Assembly (NCBI RefSeq): GCF_022539665.2
Contig: NC_081331.1
Span: 11,688,638-11,752,637, forward strand
Direction of reading: 5' to 3'
DNA: 64,000 nt
Source: Daphnia carinata
Taxonomy: Eukaryota; Arthropoda; Branchiopoda; Diplostraca; Daphniidae
Shown here: positions 24,666-38,536 of the stretch, piece after piece
Numbering within the stretch: the first letter of the stretch is position 1
Layout of the letters: each line of letters begins with the position of its first letter
Made by a program: the position numbers and the translations under genes
Notes under the pieces: generated by a model
Databases searched by the model: none
Seen by the model: the letters and a program-made list of their open reading frames with translations, nothing else
Told to the model about the DNA's origin: nothing

Positions 24666-24905
24666 TTAGTTTTTTCGATCGTCTTTTGTATTTCGAGTGG
24701 CAGCTGCCAAGACGTATGGAAACGAACGGGTTTTTTTTTCTACGTCCTCAAGAGGCAGTTGTTGAAAGGAAAAATACTTGAAAAATTTTCTCGTTTGCTT
24801 CTGCCGGGACTCACTCACGCAAGAGTTCGTTGATGATTTTGTCAGTTCTCGAATGGTAGAGTTTTGTCCCCCCCCCCCCTTTTTCCAGACGCCCGCGCGT
24901 GACAC
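24666..24905 (-). CDS. unassigned ORF, possibly with an internal intron
   Basis: Open for about 80 codons on the minus strand to a TAA, with no ATG at its head (it would start at GTG or be entered by splicing). The product is hydrophilic and Lys/Arg/Ser-rich, ending LAAATRNTKDDRKN. Inside it, a strong donor (TTGC then GTGAGT) and a T/C-rich stretch ending in GAG could bound an intron of about 72 bp that keeps the frame. No family recognised; probably chance. Confidence 0.1.
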   Translation of the reverse strand: MSRAGVWKKGGGGQNSTIRELTKSSTNSCVSESRQKQTRKFFKYFSFQQLPLEDVEKKTRSFPYVLAAATRNTKDDRKN

Positions 24906-26324
24906 ACTTCATGATGGCATATATACCAGGGAATCGATCTCAGACTGAACGACAGCCAATCCGCTCTTTTATTTCCTAAATTTCTTCAAGGTGAAATAAA
25001 AGAAAACAAGCGTCCTTTGATGGAAGAGGCGAAATTGGAGTAGAGCCCTCAGAGACAAAAAGAGATCTTCTTATTTTGTTTTTATAGAAATACATCAAGG
25101 TATTTTTATATATATAAAATGTATTCAGTGCATCGGTAGGAGATGGCCAGAAAAGAAGATCAGGGAATAGATTCGATTGAAATTTCGCGTTCTTATTTTC
25201 GAAGGGAAATCTACCAGTCGGGTAACTAAATTCATTGATGAATTGAAAATCCATTTTTCTCGTGTCTAATTTATTTAATGGATCAAAAATAGAAGAACAA
25301 AAAAACTGATCCTATTAATAAAATGATTGGGGAGAGGTTTCTAAAAAAACATAAAAGCCTTGATTTGTTCCTTGATGTAATTTTTTAGTTGTTAAGGTCG
25401 TATTACATGGGAATAGGTTAGACGTTTCTTCGGCACGGTTTGATAAGAGTAAATGACCTCATTCGACACGATTGCAACCCTTTTTTTGTTTTGAGGTTGT
25501 AGAGCGTCACTTTACCTATCAACGGTAGCTGCCCCCCACCTGCAAAAGGCTTATCGTTTTTATGTTTTGTCACATTTAGCGCTTCTATTCAAGTTTTTTT
25601 TCCTATCGACCTTAATTTGTTTCCTTAAAAGAAAAACTGAGTTTTATAGTCCCTTACTTTGTGTGTTAGCTAGGAGTACGCTATGAAAAGGGTAGATAGT
25701 GGTGACTTTGTAATCAAATGTACCGTGTCCATTATTGTTACTGGCCAACACTTACCCTTGATAACTCGCCAAATGGAGAAAGAAAGAAGCGAAACGCTTT
25801 AACCTTGAAGTAACACCATTTAACTGTATAGCAAGGTCTTTTCGGTTATAACACTTGACCGCAAGAAAAATACAAAATATGTATGCGGTTTGTGATAACC
25901 GCGTTCTTTTTTATGTTTGCCTTAAATTTATGATTATGCATATTTTGTGTTACTTTGTGGCTTTTGATCGGTTTCGTGAATTTAAAAAGAAAATTGGACT
26001 GGGAGGCCACAATGATTGGCTCCCGTTCAAACTGAATCATCGGCACTAAGGGAAGACCTTCGTTGGCTCGATCGAGAAATAATTTGATTCTTGTTACGCA
26101 ATTGATAGTGCGTTTTTAGAAGAGATTATACTATACATATTATAATACACGTATATACGTAATAAAAACTACGACATGATTACGACACAGTGGATAGAAA
26201 AGTTTTTTGACTTATTTCTGCTGTACGTTGAGACAACGCCGTTTTACTGAACTAATCGAGGTTTCTATACTTTTATATTGGACAAAGCCGATACGACTTC
26301 GCTCTCGTAAAACACAAAAGAAGA

Positions 26325-26344
26325 TGTGTGTGTGTGTGTGTGTG
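26325..26344. repeat. (TG)n microsatellite
   Basis: 20-bp perfect TG array. Confidence 0.95.
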
Positions 26345-28340
26345 GCTCGTGCATCCTTTGGATTGTACTTTATATGATATATCTCACTTGATTGGGGACT
26401 CGTGAATAGACGTCATATTTTTTTTTTCTTTCTCCAGAAAACAGATGAATAGAGGGGTAGCGTGTTCTCTATACTCTGACGTATTTCTTTATAAGAGGGC
26501 GAAGACGAAAAGTCCCGACTTCCGTAACGATATTGCCATCAGGTCTAAGCGCCAAGGGCAACTGGAACTTCGGGCCAGGAGGGTGACTTTTCTCTCACAA
26601 AAGGGGAGGAAAACTTTTTTCTTTCTTACCACTTCCCGGCCCAGTTTTTATTATATTTTTTGAACCCACTATTTGTCTTGCTGTGGCTCTCCCTTTACCT
26701 TTTTTTCTCTCTTATGCTTTATACGCCTACCAAGAGAGGTATATGGTAATGTAACACGAAATGTTTGAAACCTTTCCTTTTCTTTCGTCCTTGTTCTCTC
26801 TCCCCTCCAATTCTGTTTTCTCACCCATTTGAACACTCATTTCCTCTCTCTACTGACGTCTATCGTGTGTGTTTGTAATCTGTCTAATATATCTAAGAAA
26901 AAAAAATATAGATATATACATATATAAGAAAACAAAGAACTATAGCACGTAGGATCTCCACAAGTTTCTTTTTTTTAGTTTTGTTGTTGTTATATAGGCC
27001 CCCGGAGGCTTTTTCTACACCTTGTTGTATCCAATAAAAAAAACGTGGTAAGATTTTTTTTATTTTATTTTATTCTTTTCATTTTTCGAAATACAAAAAA
27101 AAAAAAAAGAGTTCCGTGTGCGCGTGTAGTATGTATCCATGTTTGATGTCTAGGCTATTTTGGTCCATTTTATTTTATAATATTCTTTTTTTCTTTCTTT
27201 CGACATGGGTTCAGCAAAGGCCTTCTTTAACGATCGTTCAAACAAAACAAAAATAAATGTTGAAAATGATTATTACACGTGCAAGACATAGCGCATTGGT
27301 GGACCATACGTGAATGTATATACAGTCGTATATGTGATGCTATTCAACCTCTTTTTTTTTTATAACGATGTATGAATAAATTTAAGGTGCGACACACAAG
27401 GCGGACAGAGGCCCCCAAAAGAGGAGGTGAATCAAAACGAAAAATGTCTCTCCGGGTCACGCTTCTTCGTTCGTTCTACTTTACCTGTCGTTCTACATGA
27501 TATCAGAAAAGGACGTGTTAACGATTTTTTTTTTAAAGCAAAAGAATAAAAATAAAACGTCATTCGAAAATGGGCAAATTGTGTGAACGAAGAGCGCGCG
27601 ATTCAAGCTTGTCAAGATCAAACCATAGCTATAGAACGATCCTTTCTATTCGAGCTATTTCTTTATTAGAGAATTGAACTTTAGAGGAAGATGGAAATGA
27701 ATGAAATGAATAGACAGAATAAGATCCACCGGAGGGAAAGGATGAGCATTTTAAATGTCCTGCGGCTCAGAGAGTGGGTGTAACAAACGAATCAGTACAA
27801 CGCACAAACGTATCAATTTTAAATGCAACTCAGGCTACTAGACTAGTAAAATGTTGGGCTCAGTGGTAAGTATAACTATACGCTTATTTGTATAGTGGCC
27901 CGCCTTCATCTTCTTTTTACGTATCATAAAGGATTTGCTAGATATATAAGAGAAATCCATTTCATGTTCACTCTGTCAGTTTCCTCAACTTACCCTTTCT
28001 ATCTTTTTGTGTCTAGCTCGATGATTTGAACAGAAAGATGTACCTTGCACAATACCTTGTTGAAAAAAAAAAAAGGGGGAAACTTCAGAGATTTTGCTGG
28101 AAGAGGTGTTCACCTCCTGCTACGTTTACTTCTCATAATTCTTTTTTCTTTTCTTCTAAAGAAGGACCGCACATCCACTGGGCTCGCCACCGTATAACAC
28201 CTGGCGGACGTCCATGAAAATGTTTTTCTTTCCGTTTTTTTTTTTTACCCTTTTTCTTTTCTTGTTGAAGAAAAACAAACTAGCACGAGAAAAAGAAGAA
28301 GGGCGTTTACTTCACAAGCCTTTATACATTTTCCAAATTT

Positions 28341-28601
28341 CTACTCGTTTTTTTGACGTTTTTTTTCTAGGGACAACAACAAGAGTGGAGTGATTATTAA
28401 TGAACCAGTACGAAGAGGCCTATAGGCAAACGTGAAAGGTATGTTGGCATCAAACATGCGGCATAGGCTTCTTTTCTTGGACATCGTGCTGTGAGTGATT
28501 GCAGTTGAGGAAGCAAAGGCGACCAGCAGTTTAACGACGTAGCTGAACTTCTCCCATTGATGGCGAAGGAGAAGAGCCATGAAAGGGGTAAAACGAGACA
28601 T
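28341..28601 (-). CDS. unassigned 86-codon ORF with hydrophobic start
   Basis: ATG to TAG on the minus strand, with no long homopolymer contribution in its first two thirds. It reads MSRFTPFMALLLRHQ, then a second hydrophobic stretch (VVKLLVAFASSTAITHS), then a basic segment with two Cys. It could suggest a membrane or secreted protein, but no family is recognised. On the plus strand the same interval is framed by a T-rich TCTAG acceptor-like site and a CACAG/GTGAGA donor-like site, yet all three plus frames contain stops; if an exon there, it would be non-coding. Confidence 0.12.
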   Translation of the reverse strand: MSRFTPFMALLLRHQWEKFSYVVKLLVAFASSTAITHSTMSKKRSLCRMFDANIPFTFAYRPLRTGSLIITPLLLLSLEKKRQKNE

Positions 28602-29431
28602 AATTCACAGGTGAGACCGTGAAATTACGTATTTCTTCTACGAAACATTTTGTAGAGATGTACTTTATGAGTTCAGAGTAAAACGAAATAAAATCATATA
28701 AATAAATTTGGGATATTAAATTACAGAGCGTGAAAAACCTTTACCTGAGACATTAAATCTGAAGCGTGATCAAGAATTATTCAAGAAAGTTAAAGAGAAG
28801 ACTCTACGAATGCACTTTGGTTCGTTTCGTTATTTACAGGTGCGAAACGCGGGTAGATACCCCGAGGGGGGACGGGAAAGGTTGGATGATGCGCATCTAT
28901 CGGCTGGCTGGTCATGGAAATCGCACAGCCAGGAGAACAGCAGTGCAGCCAAACAAGTGGCAAAAAAAAGACCTGCTGTGTTATGTTTACCGTTATCACT
29001 ATTGGTGAAAAATTCAGCATTTTTTTTTTTTGTCTTCCTTGCAAACAGAAGAAAATGACGCAAATCGGTAGGTGCGCCGACGACTTTCTCGAAAAGAAAA
29101 ACAGGCAAGAAAGGAAATGGTTGGGGTTGTTTGCATGACGACTGATGAACTTTTGTGTGACCCGCATCTGCTGGGTTTCGTGTCCTGTATATACGTAATA
29201 TAGAAAAGAATATGTTTAGTTTTCAAATAGCAGAGCAATAAGCGGTAGCACGGTTAGAAACTTAAAAAAAAAAATAATAATAATTGCCGCCAATTTGGTC
29301 TATTTAGCTCAGGGGGTGCATAGCAGATGTACTGCATAAACCTATGGTAGGCTACTTCTTGCAACTCTTTCCAGCCGGAGCAAACACTATGTGTGCGCAT
29401 TATTATTACTCACCTTTTTTTTTTAATGTAC

Positions 29432-29459
29432 TTTTTTTTTTTTGGGGGGGGGGGGGGGG
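29432..29459. repeat. poly-T (12) directly joined to poly-G (16)
   Basis: T12 followed at once by G16: a compound homopolymer. Confidence 0.95.
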
Positions 29460-29807
29460 TTTAGTGTAGTCTCTTATACAACGGAATGGTTTGCAAAGAC
29501 GGTGGATAAATAAATGAAGGACTATCTGTATGTACGTAGAGAAATATAAACGAGGTAGAATTTCTGTTGGTGTGTTTGCCATTATCGGACGGTTTTGATA
29601 GCTTTTGGTCGTATCATAAAAGAAACATCATATGATGGTTTCTTCTTCTTTTATTTATATCCTCATATGCCGGAATAAAAAAGTACATACATTATATAGA
29701 GCTGATGTAGAGTAGAGCAAGAAAAAAGCAATTGAGATCACTCCCCAGCGGGGCAACGCCCAACGACTCGTAATGATATCGAGGAGGGGATTCACTGCAA
29801 AAATAAC

Positions 29808-29823
29808 GGGGGGGGGGGGGGGG
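29808..29823. repeat. poly-G run (16)
   Basis: Uninterrupted G16, about 360 bp after the previous one. Confidence 0.95.
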
Positions 29824-32188
29824 TTCCAGCAGCGGCTGTCGCTGACGTAAATGGCTTTTTATGATTGACTAATTGCTTTCGCGCTAGCGGATAAACACAG
29901 ACACTTGTGTGTATATAAAAATACGAGGCGTTGTGGTGGAGAACCTTCCCATCGATAATGAGATCTCATTAAAATAGTGAATGGAGGCGGCTTGACTGGC
30001 CTTCCGTTTTTTGAAGCAAAGTAGTCGACAGCTGTCCGCCTTTGCGTGTAACTTTGTTTTTTTTATTCACGCGGCTGAAACGGTAGCTATTACTGGGACG
30101 TTTCCCGACGTGAAACTATCAGTTTGTCGTTGATGTTGGGCAAAACCGCTCCTTGATTTATTTTCTACGCAGCCAAAAAAATGATTTTTGGATTTTGTTG
30201 TTCGATATTTCTTGGCCATATTTTTCCAAGATTCAAGTTTGTCTGTTTGTACAAAATGTTTGTGTATATACCCCCATCGTTTTCTTTTTCTTGGACAAAC
30301 AATCAAAAACTCGGGGAAGTATGGAGGGTAAGCAAACACGAAAAGAATTTATCGATAAGAAAAGACAAATGTTTTCGTTACCCATCAAAATGTTTGTTAT
30401 GACGTTGTCTCGACGGATGAATATTTATGTGATCGCCTTTCCATCAATGGCAATTATTTTTCGCCAAAACGTACACAGACGAAAAAAAAATGTTTTGTTT
30501 GTTGATAGGCTTTTTTAATATTTGGTCTATGAAATTGATTTTGTCTGCGAGGGTGGCCGAATCCCCATCAGTTGCTCCTTAGTATTTGTGTATAGTCACA
30601 AGCATCCCTAAAAAAACTGCGTGTAGTTTGTAAATGTTTTAGACTCCCGAGTTGTCTGCAAAGAGGTCAAGAGGTGAGTTCTCATCAAAAGGCAGACAAC
30701 AACAAAAAGGAAGGAAGATGTATAGACTTAGTGCTTTAAAGTTTTATATCACGTAGACTTTGTGCGCTGTATAACCTCTGGCAGCACCACCTTCACCTGC
30801 CATTTGAAGTTTATAAAGCCGAGGGAAAAAAAAGACGATGGGAAAGCCAACTGGTCGCCTGGGTCAATCGCTGGTATATTATTGTATATACGTACTACTT
30901 CATACGTATACCACATCATAAGGCCTATCTCTTACTTGACGGTTGTATCATTGAAAACTCGTGAGTTGCACTCGCCATATACTACAAACTTCTCTTGTCC
31001 TATATTATACGTCCCTGTGAGGGGACTTATACAAGAGGCTCTCTAAAGTATCCTCCCCTTTAAAAAAAAATAAAAATAAACTCTGGTACAATCCGGCGGA
31101 ATGTATACATAGCATGTCCTCCAATGATGTCAAGAAGGAATGTAATATATCTTTTGGTGGTTTGCCTCTATACAATTTATATATACGTACGCCGTTTGTC
31201 TTTCCAATAGCTCTTCACTGGATGGTTTCTGTTGTCTCCTGTGCATTTTTAAACCATTTAAAACTTTTTCTCTCTTTCTCGCTTGTGTATATACGCTATG
31301 CTTAGTATATACACTATACGTTTGGTTTTGTGTCAATGCCGCACGTCATGGAGGGTCCTTTACAAGGGAAGCTGGCTGACCGAGACTAATAACAATGACC
31401 ATAAAACACAAAAGCTAAACTTAAAAAAAAAAGGCTCACGGTTATTTTGACTGGTTTTGAATCATCAGCGGCAATAAAAGTTGCATTCGTTTTGGATTGT
31501 TCTCAATGAACGTAAGAAAATTGAACGATTTTTTATCTCAATTTTCAAGTGGTCTCTCACGTGACCGCGTTTGCTAGTTGGAAGATTATCGGATAAAATG
31601 AGGCACACAAATAATGACATCACGCGAGGCAACTGATTATATGTCTAACTTGCATGTCGAAAGAACAATATCCACAAAACAACAACAGTATTGTTCGCCT
31701 CTACTCCAACAAGAACAACACGATAATAACGTGTGATTTACGACTGCATTTTTAAAGCAATTCTTTTTCGCAGATTCTTCCATTTGTTTTCCCACTTTAG
31801 AAAGTCTGAACTTCAAACCATCCAAAACTGTGTGCATTTTTCCGAGTATTTATCAGTTTAGATGAATTTCAAAGACTTTGTTTGTGTAAAGAGGTGAAAA
31901 TCGCTAAGAGGAATTTCCTTGATAGCAATCGCCGGAAATTGTTCCAGTAGTTTGTTTCACGTTAGGTGAGAAAACATGGTCGGATGAAGAAAAAAAACGA
32001 CGCATTTAAGTAATGACAAGGCAATTCTTCCTTGTGAATGACGCATCAAACCCCTATGGCAGCCATTTTACTCGCCATGCAGGACCCAGCTTTTTTTTTT
32101 CTAAACCAATTGGATGGCATTTGGTCTCACCTGTCGTGTGTTTACAAGTGTGACTCAACGAGAAACCATCAGGGTCGTTATAGTTGGA

Positions 32189-32208
32189 CAGTTTCTTCGT
32201 ATAAAAAT
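32189..32208 (+). repeat. 20-bp duplicate, copy A (contains TATAAAAA)
   Basis: CAGTTTCTTCGTATAAAAAT, identical to 33311-33330. The identity ends at both edges. Confidence 0.8.
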
Positions 32209-33085
32209 GGTGCGTTTCCTTTTTCCTGGCCGCAAATCGGTTTCTTATTTTATAAATAACAATTGCCCAGTCGTCCTTGTTTTCCATACGTCATTGCCTT
32301 TTTGTGCTTTCTCGTGTTCTTGTTTTTTTATGGCTTCACTTAATTGAAGGACATTTTGTCATGTATCTCAAACTTATTGATGCATCTATAATGAGACATT
32401 TTTTGTGTATTTGATCACAAATAACTTAAAAAAAAAAAAAAAAAAGGTCAACAGCCTCCGGAGTAAGTTGTATTCCATTCGATCCCCTTCCAAGTTTCAA
32501 CAGAAGTTTAGTTGAAAATCCTCCTTTTTCTTGCTCTCCTAAAAAAAAAATCCTTGCTGTCCCAGATTTCAGGATACAATGGCCGCCGATAGAATCAAAC
32601 CGACATGGGATTTGGCCGTCTAAAATTCACGCATTTGAGATGATGCGATTACGTAGTGACGTACGGGATAAAAGCGCAGGTTGCTGCGGGATATTGTCAA
32701 TTGATGTCCAGAGCTTTGGCGCAATCCCGACCGCAGTTCTTTTCACACACAAAAAAAAAGTACGACAGCAGCTGGACAGATGAAAAGTATTAAATTTTTT
32801 TTTTTTTTCCTCCTCAACTCTAAAATATCAGAGGGAAAAAAATGAGAGTCGACCAGGCGTAGATACTTGCACAAGTTTGGCAGAATCCGCTTCCCCAGAA
32901 AGTTTATGCGGGACTAACCATACGTACCGTGGGGGATTTTCATCCGGCTGATGCCATATAGACGAATTTCATGAGTGTGTGGTTTCGCGCTTGGTTGCTG
33001 GCACGCCGCAAAGTCCGAATGAAACACGTGCCATCGGGTGAGGTTTGTCAAGTGTGAAAAGGACGGGCTGCGATGATCCCGACAG

Positions 33086-33191
33086 TTTGATCAAGTCCGG
33101 ACACAAGGACACCCTCACGCGGGCGTCAACGATGACCGCAACTCGGACGAATGTGACACGTCGATTTTCGTTCGGCACAGCAGTCGGGAAG
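33086..33191 (+). other. possible exon in a GC-rich island
   Basis: Bounded on the left by CCCGACAG and on the right by GGGAAG/GTAACG. All three plus frames are open through it and the minus strand is also open across 32969-33268. One plus frame (beginning FDQVRTQGHPHAG) continues past the donor to a stop near 33240. The acceptor lacks a pyrimidine tract. No protein is recognised. Confidence 0.15.
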
Positions 33192-33310
33192 GTAACGCCC
33201 GAAGCTATTCTCATCATCAATCTGTTCTGTCGGATATAGTCCACCCTCCTATGTCGTAGTAAAACCATTCTATTTTTTTTTTCCCTTTTTCTTTTTTAAA
33301 GAATTCTCAT

Positions 33311-33330
33311 CAGTTTCTTCGTATAAAAAT
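33311..33330 (+). repeat. 20-bp duplicate, copy B (contains TATAAAAA)
   Basis: Exact copy of 32189-32208, 1,122 bp downstream and in the same orientation. Confidence 0.8.
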
Positions 33331-35863
33331 CGGGCATGTTATACGGTGGCTGAGATTTTACAGCAAGACTTTCAGGATAGCCCTATTGGAATAATTCCTG
33401 TCGCTTTTTTTAGTGCTTATAGACCCAGACAGCGAAGGGATTATATGCGTGGGGGTAAGAGCTGGCCTGAAGGCGGGCAAGGGTCACGGAGGATGTGTAC
33501 ATGCACATCGTGTGCTTGGCAGATTGGATGTATACATCTAACGTTTTTGCTTTAAGTTTGACTTGCTTTCTTCTTTTGCCTGAAGACTCGGAAGGATATT
33601 TCCAACGCACTGTGCTTATAGGTGGGAAAAGAAACATGGAAATAGATAAGAACTTTGGCCCGGTTTGAGCTCTAAAGTTGATGGCGTCGTGCGGAAATAA
33701 AGATTGAGGTTTATAGTTGTAAACCAGGTTTGCGTGATCTTTTTTTTCCTTTGCGTTCACAGTTATCCTCATTAGAAGCGCAAAACATACACAAGAAATT
33801 CAAATGACACATTTTCTCTTGGTGCCTCTGTTTTCTCGCCGCTGGACCGCAACGTTTCGATGGAGACAAACGTAAACAGTAGTCGTCATCCAATCGTGGC
33901 GAACTCTAACCTCTAACGAAATAAGAGCGTGAGACCTACAGAGAAAACAAGAAAACGGGAAAAAGAAAATCCAATCATCACCTTGCTAATCAGCGGCGCA
34001 GTGGTGAGTACAGGTGTAGAACAATACTGACACACACAATACGTCAATACAAACAGAAGGATAAAAACAACCATTGCATGGGAACGGTAATGCGCCTGAG
34101 AATGCAGAAACAATAAAATCGAGTTCTAGTTTGACGACATCGTTGTTCATTTTTACGGTTAAAAAAAAAAACAAGTATGTCGAACAGAGACACAAATGTC
34201 TTTGTCTAACGCTCTTTTTTTCTTACATGTTTTCTAGCAACGATTCAATATTTTTAAGGAGGAAGACAGATGTGATTGACTAGTTTTAATGAACTATTAC
34301 AAAAAAAAAAGAGAGAAGAAGTTCCAGACGTAAGTCACATCGCATCTCTTAAAGTCTTTGTCAGAAATTAAATTAGTGGAACAAATCCGCTCCCGTGTTT
34401 CTGGAAGCTCCGCCAGTTGGTAAACCAGCGTCATGGCGTCATACTGTTAAAACAACATTTCAGGTCGGCGAGCAGACAGCCAAGGAAATTAGAATTTCTT
34501 CCTTTTTTTATTATTATTGTCTCACTCTTGTGTTTGTGGTAAGCTTCGTGTAGGCTTGTATTTCACGTTCATTTTCCTTCCTCTTTCGTGTTTTGTTCAG
34601 CAAGCAGCGACATCGGCTGCATGAATGCAAAGATCCTATTTTCGTTGAGGAGATTGAAAAAAAGAGGCAAGTCAATTTTTTAATCTGGAAAAAAAAAGGA
34701 AGAAGAGGCTTATATAAATATTACAAGACACAGCTACTACAACCTCGAACGAAAGGGGAGAGACGCTCATCAGTTATTTAAAAGACCTCTGTGATCTACT
34801 GCTGTCTCCTTGAATATTTGATTACCCATTTCCGGTTGCTGCTTTCCGTCGAGTGTTCAACAGCCCAAGCTCAGAAAAACAAATCTCTGTTTCTTTTTTA
34901 TTTTCTTGGAATGCAAGAATGAAGCAAGACACACACTTGAACTTCTTCGTTTTTTTCCTAGACTGCAGGATTGAGACTTCTGGGTCGAATCATTGACGAA
35001 CGACGACAACAAACAGATGAATAAATAAATCAGCAAGTCGCCTTTTCTCGGGAAATGAACGCATGATGAAGGCAGATGATGAACGGCAAGAGGGTCTAGC
35101 TTCACGTTGCCCCAAAACTAACAATAACGAATTTCTCAAACTCTTAGCTCGGCTGGCCTTTTAACTTTTCATCTCAACTCGGGTCTTTCCATCAACTAAA
35201 CGAGAAAACTTCTTTTTCCTACCTCAAACTTGTATATCCAAAAGAGGAAATAAACTTTTTTTTTTAAAGAGAACTCTTTAGGATTCACATCCTTTTTTTT
35301 TGTAACACTATATTCATTAAGTTTTTATTCTTTTGACTGTACTCCCGTAGTCGAAATGTACCACCCACTCGCTGACGTCCCAGTGAGAGAAAACGAAAGT
35401 GCGCTGAATGTTATTGGCAATTGCCAGCCGATCGTATGCGACATATGCGTAACTTTATGTTTAAAGCGAATATACGATCATATTTTCTTTATGATGGATG
35501 GGAAGAATAGTTGGAAACTTTTACGTTGATGGTCACTGGACTTTAGCGGTCCCCTGTATGACAACAGAGTTTATGCGTCTACACAAGATGGATCGGATGC
35601 AAACGGATTTTTATTATAAGTTGAAGAGAGGAAGAGAGAAAAAAAAAAGAATATGATGCCATTCTCTGGCCCTTTTTTTTTTATATACAATAGATCTATT
35701 GCCTCCACCACCGCAGCGCTATATACCACACACGAGGTCCACCTTAATATTCAAGCCGTTTTCATCTTGTTGAATATTTGCTCAGCTAAAACAGCTCAAA
35801 GCTTATTGATCGCCGAAGCAGCTCCCGGGCTCTCTTTTCTGCCTGGATACATGAGCGTTACGG

Positions 35864-35883
35864 TATATATATATATATATATA
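35864..35883. repeat. (TA)n microsatellite
   Basis: 20-bp perfect TA array. Confidence 0.95.
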
Positions 35884-35966
35884 CTGTATATTGTGTGTGT
35901 GCATATACAGTACATCTAGGTACAAGCGGGATAAAGCGGGCCAGTCCCTTCTACTCCTGATGTATT

Positions 35967-35984
35967 ACACACACACACACACAC
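35967..35984. repeat. (AC)n microsatellite
   Basis: 18-bp perfect AC array. Confidence 0.93.
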
Positions 35985-38536
35985 TAGCGTGTCTGTGAAA
36001 TGATCCTTTCAAATCGAATTCAGTCCAGCGGCGGTGGTAGATGCGTGTATAATTTTTGTGCACATACGATCGATTGAACAACTATAGCTCTTCAAAGAAG
36101 AATATTTTCACACGAAATTGCGGCAGCGTTGACAAGTTCAAGATTTTCTTTTTAAAATTTCCAGCGTGAAATCCTGCTCAGAGTACGTAGGCGGTATATA
36201 AACTGACACATATCCTTCAGGGGTTACGGATCGCTGAAAATGTTAGCCGCCCAATCACAAAACGTGAGACGACAGCCCAGAATTTGTAGGGGACATTTTT
36301 TTTTTTTTTTTTCGATCAGGTTTTTTTTCTGGTTAAAATAATACATCTGCCTACTTATGCATTCCACGTGCAGGTTGAGTTGCGTATTGGAAACATGAAT
36401 TTGTCCTTCGGTGTACTGTTTTGGCAGTGGGCGTTTGTTAATAAACAAAAAAAATGTCTCTTGGTGTCAGTTTCAATGACAATGTGATCGCGTTCACATG
36501 TAAGCTGATTGTTACGCCCTTCTTATATCGTCAAGCGGAATAAGACATTTGCCAATAACTATTTACTTTTTACCTCTGACTCTCTGAAAAACTAACCTGG
36601 AATGAACAAAAAGGGAAGCTGATGGACACGTTAGCTTTTCGCCATCATTTGGCAGTGTTTTGGCTAACATTCGGTTGGCTTCGTGTTCCATTCCGGCCAC
36701 CTATAACAGCACGGCGTTAACCCTTAAAAACAGTAGGAGGACAGAGATGGCTTCAAAAGTCGCATTTTTTGCGGGCTATGGAACGCAAAGATGATTTGTT
36801 TGTCACGTGGTCGAGTGCCATCTCCTACTTCGGTCTTAAGCCCAACATAGGTTTCGTTTTTTTTTTCAAAAAAAATTGAAGGGCGTGTAGAAAAAGAGAC
36901 GACGGAGGGAAAAGAAAAGATCCGACATGACAAACGGGATAGAAGAGAGAACGAAGCGAAACAGAAAATCCGCAGTTCAACATATGAAAAAGGACCTCAA
37001 AGAATTTTGTGTGTATACCACAAACATTTACCGGAGATGACGATGGAAAAAAAAAAAAGAATTGGAATTTTTTATTTTCTGGGTGTGACTCTTATTTTCC
37101 ACTGTAAGACTTAGATAATATCCATCTAACTATACGTTTCCGATTCCCAGGATTATTTTATATTCGGTTGGCGGTCGTCAATTTTATTATTTGGAGCTTT
37201 TCTTTTTCTGATTAGATTTTGGAATCAGTGGATAGTCCATATACTATACATTAGGGTATTAAGGACAAACAGGCGAGATAAACAAAATGTTCCTTATACG
37301 TATAACATCCTAGTACGTGTACACATGTACACATAGTCAGACTGTATAAACAGAGCGGCATTATAAAAATTCTCCATCATCTGCCAAGATCATCTTATAG
37401 CTTTACAGCTGTGCTTGATTGATTGACGTTTTCATCGACTTCTTCGTCAAGTACGTAGCCGAGTCAAAAGGCAAACGGCAATGCCAGTCGAAAACGAGTC
37501 GCACGGCTTTGCTCTGGCCGTTGCAACGATATTAGTTTTCTGCTCTTCAAGAAAAAAAAACCGGAGCTGTTTGCTTAAGAGATGGGATTGATTACCCCGC
37601 TCGAGGCATGGTCGACAGAAGATGGCATATGAAAAACGAAAGAAAATTGAGCTCGAAAAATAAGAGGATAGACAGCATTCGAAATAAGCTTTCATATTGA
37701 ACTGTTGATGACGATATTTGTCGTAACTTATAAAAAATAAAAAGCTTCCACCAGTTGGCCAGCAGTAAATAGAAATTGACTTGACATTTGGTCGAAACGA
37801 AGCCGATTGTTTAGTAGCGTCTTATTTTTTTTTCCCGTTCCAAATTTGGCATCTGCCAAAAGGATTTATAAAAGAAGGAGTCGTTCAATTATTGCCCTCG
37901 TTTTTTTTTCGCGTGTCTCTCATTTCGATTGGATATTGCACAATTCATTCTTGGCTTCAAATCAAAGGCAATGGTTCAATTGAAATTCTCTTTCTCCCCA
38001 TTTGACTCGCTCGCTCGCCTTTCCCCCTTCTTTCTGTTTCATGCGGTTGTCCTAGAAGGAGCAACCCCCACCACTGACTATGTTTTCTTCTTCCCGCTTT
38101 CAAGTCTGAATGTCTGAATCCCTTCGTTGCTCATTTTATCTGCCCTTTTATTCTTGGCCACGTATTTCTTTTTTCTCTCGTTCTTTTTACACACAGCTAT
38201 AAAGCTCGTTTATTTCGGGACCAGCCCATCCGTCTTGATTATCTACTCCTTAGCCTTCCCTCGACTCGTATACTGTTCCTTATTTCTTTTTATCTTGTTG
38301 AATGAGCTTTGGCTTCCTCGACTTCGTTCAGTCCCGAAGTTAAGACAAAAAAAAAAAAAGAAACGAGAAGAAAAGCAGCAAAAACATAGACACACATCCT
38401 ATCGACTTTTAATCGTTTTCTTGTCCGTTCCTCTCACACGTAATACCTACCATTTACTACTACAACTACTACTCGTCTATATACCCCACTCACGCGTTCG
38501 GGAGACACAACGCCAGTCCGCGAGTACATACCGCCT

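Larger units (their letters stand above)
17601..32000. other. lower-repeat, largely featureless region
   Basis: Homopolymers are visibly shorter and sparser than in 1-9,700. Apart from the promoter-like motifs near 19.1 and 20.05-20.6 kb and weak ORFs listed separately, I see no gene, RNA gene or mobile element. Most open frames are below 90 codons. Confidence 0.6.

Noticed and set aside
36650-36675. TGGCAGTGT match to the miR-34 seed
   Set aside because: Similarity ends after the seed and no hairpin precursor can be drawn from the surrounding sequence.
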